DNA of 64,000 bases. Origin: Candidatus Pelagibacter ubique HIMB140 (lineage in GTDB: Bacteria; Pseudomonadota; Alphaproteobacteria; Pelagibacterales; Pelagibacteraceae). A program made the translations under genes and the position numbers. Below, one piece after another: positions 63,156-64,000 of the stretch. The stretch's first letter is position 1. Each line of letters starts with the position of its first letter. Location of the stretch: positions 434,001 to 498,000 of the forward strand of contig NZ_LAMZ01000001.1 of assembly GCF_025558165.1 (NCBI RefSeq). The letters run 5' to 3'. The notes under the pieces were generated by a model. It was not told the origin of the DNA. It worked only from the letters and a program-made list of their open reading frames with translations, and searched no databases.

Positions 63156-63836
63156 ATGAAAAAACTTATTATCCTAAGTTTTTTTTTATTTTCTAAAACA
63201 TTTGCCTTTGAAAACACCAAAATTGATTTTGGAAATTTTTCTTTAAATAAATATGAAATTACTATCCAAGAATTTAAAAATTATGCCAAAAAAAATAATT
63301 TAATCACTGAAGCAGAGAAAACTGGTGGTGGATATGAATGGGGTGCTGGTTGGGAAAAAAGAGCTGGTTGGACATATAAAACCCCGTACGGTGAAAATCC
63401 TGATAGTGAATTAGAACCAGCGGTACATGTTAGTAGATACGAAGCTGAGGATTACTGTAAATCAATAGATGGTAGACTGCCCACTTTTGATGAATGGTCT
63501 TACGCTGCATACAAGCAGGTATTTAATTCTTCAGAGTTTGAAAAAGGCAAAGTCTATAAATACCCAAGTGGGGATGAAGCAAAAAATATGAATTCTCAAG
63601 GATTATTAAATTATGACAAACATATTGATGTAACTAAACTACCAGACGGAATTAATGGTTTAGTTGCGATGGGAGGAAATGTTTGGGAATGGATCGACGA
63701 TCAAAAAAATGATAATTCATTAACAGCCGGTGCTTCTTGGTGGTATGGAGGTTCTAAGACTTCTAAAAGTGGAGCGCAATACAAACCATCTAATTTCTAT
63801 GCAATTTATGTTGGTTTTAGATGTGCCTTCGACTAA
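63156..63836 (+). CDS. Exported SUMF1/FGE-sulfatase family protein
   Basis: A 226-residue protein with an N-terminal signal peptide (about 1-18) and a formylglycine-generating-enzyme-like fold: KYEITIQEFKNYAKKN, PAVHVSRYEAEDYCKSIDGR, LPTFDEWSYAAY, VAMGGNVWEWIDDQ, and YVGFRCAFD. Family members are FGE, EgtB-like and other nonheme iron enzymes, and some have no known activity. No sulfatase gene is nearby. The ATG follows the PhyH stop after four bases, so the pair is probably co-transcribed. Confidence 0.85.
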   Translation: MKKLIILSFFLFSKTFAFENTKIDFGNFSLNKYEITIQEFKNYAKKNNLITEAEKTGGGYEWGAGWEKRAGWTYKTPYGENPDSELEPAVHVSRYEAEDYCKSIDGRLPTFDEWSYAAYKQVFNSSEFEKGKVYKYPSGDEAKNMNSQGLLNYDKHIDVTKLPDGINGLVAMGGNVWEWIDDQKNDNSLTAGASWWYGGSKTSKSGAQYKPSNFYAIYVGFRCAFD

Positions 63837-63862
63837 TATTTTAAAAATCCAAAAATTATTGA

Positions 63863-64000
63863 ATGATAAAATTTTTTATTACATTATTTTTTTTAATTTT
63901 TACTATCAGCTCTAGTTTTTCAAACGAGTTAAAACTTACTAAAAATCCCGATGCTATTTGTAACAATGGTGAGCAAGCTACATTTACAATTAAAAAAGCA
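63863..64000 (+). CDS. Exported protein, 3' end outside window
   Basis: An ATG at 63863 opens a frame that runs to the window edge (46 codons). The first 20 residues, MIKFFITLFFLIFTISSSFS, are a signal peptide. The start of the mature part (NPDAICNNGEQATFTIKKA) has a Cys-Asn-Asn-Gly pattern that faintly resembles the CxDGxP start of pectinacetylesterase-like hydrolases, but so little is visible that this is a guess. It follows the SUMF1-like gene after 26 bases. Confidence 0.7.
   Translation, partial: MIKFFITLFFLIFTISSSFSNELKLTKNPDAICNNGEQATFTIKKA

Noticed and set aside
1..64000. tRNA, rRNA, CRISPR, transposon or prophage
   Set aside because: No gap is large enough for most of these and no cloverleaf, regular repeat array, transposase or integrase sequence was seen.

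Overview
The window looks like a stretch of a SAR11 (Pelagibacterales, Alphaproteobacteria) chromosome. The evidence is very AT-rich DNA, intergenic gaps of a few tens of bases or less, dense overlap of start and stop codons, and alphaproteobacterial gene neighbourhoods: sufBCDSUTA behind an IscR-type regulator, NDUFA12 next to DUF2155, accBC with aroQ, lptFG-lptD-surA-pdxA-rsmA, and rpsF-rpsR-rplI-dnaB. I see no tRNA, rRNA, CRISPR array, insertion sequence, integrase or phage gene. No gap longer than 300 bases lacks a gene. The window opens inside moaE and closes inside an unidentified exported protein.

Layout. 1-3849: molybdopterin genes (moaE, moaB) around the periplasmic methionine sulfoxide repair pair msrPQ, three small or membrane proteins, and a decayed homocysteine methyltransferase tail. 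3842-6927: an EamA permease, a YbaK-type deacylase, glutamine synthetase and an unlisted 56-residue ORF. 7000-13154: the complete SUF iron-sulfur operon behind its own repressor-like gene. 13291-24328: hydrolase, anmK, tyrS, a long AsmA/YhdP-like protein, prfB with a programmed frameshift, a class A penicillin-binding protein and an RNase E/G that lacks the zinc-link. 24325-31637: thiSG, aroQ-accBC, DUF2155/NDUFA12, a stand-alone piece of a B12-dependent ribonucleotide reductase, aspS and hda. 31634-43711: purMN, ndk, pepA, then lptF-lptG-lptD-surA-pdxA-rsmA for outer-membrane assembly. 43700-51905: gmk, acpP, fabG, fabD, the S6/S18/L9/DnaB run, an MMPL-type exporter and cvpA. 51859-57011: purF, an HD-domain protein, gshA-gshB and an EamA permease. 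57043-64000: an MFS permease, an ectoine-type ABC importer (ehuBCDA), a MOSC protein, a PhyH-type dioxygenase and exported proteins.

Most of the window is streamlined housekeeping. I found no clear new multi-gene system. The items most worth a second look are the RNase E/G without its CPxC zinc-link, the orphan C-terminal NrdJ domain, the thiG reading frame that appears to start at ACG, the homocysteine methyltransferase remnant, the small ORF after glnA whose start lies in an 8-bp inverted repeat, and the compact regulatory arrangements: an acpP promoter built over the fabG stop codon, a hairpin between ehuB and ehuC, and convergent genes sharing their stop codons.
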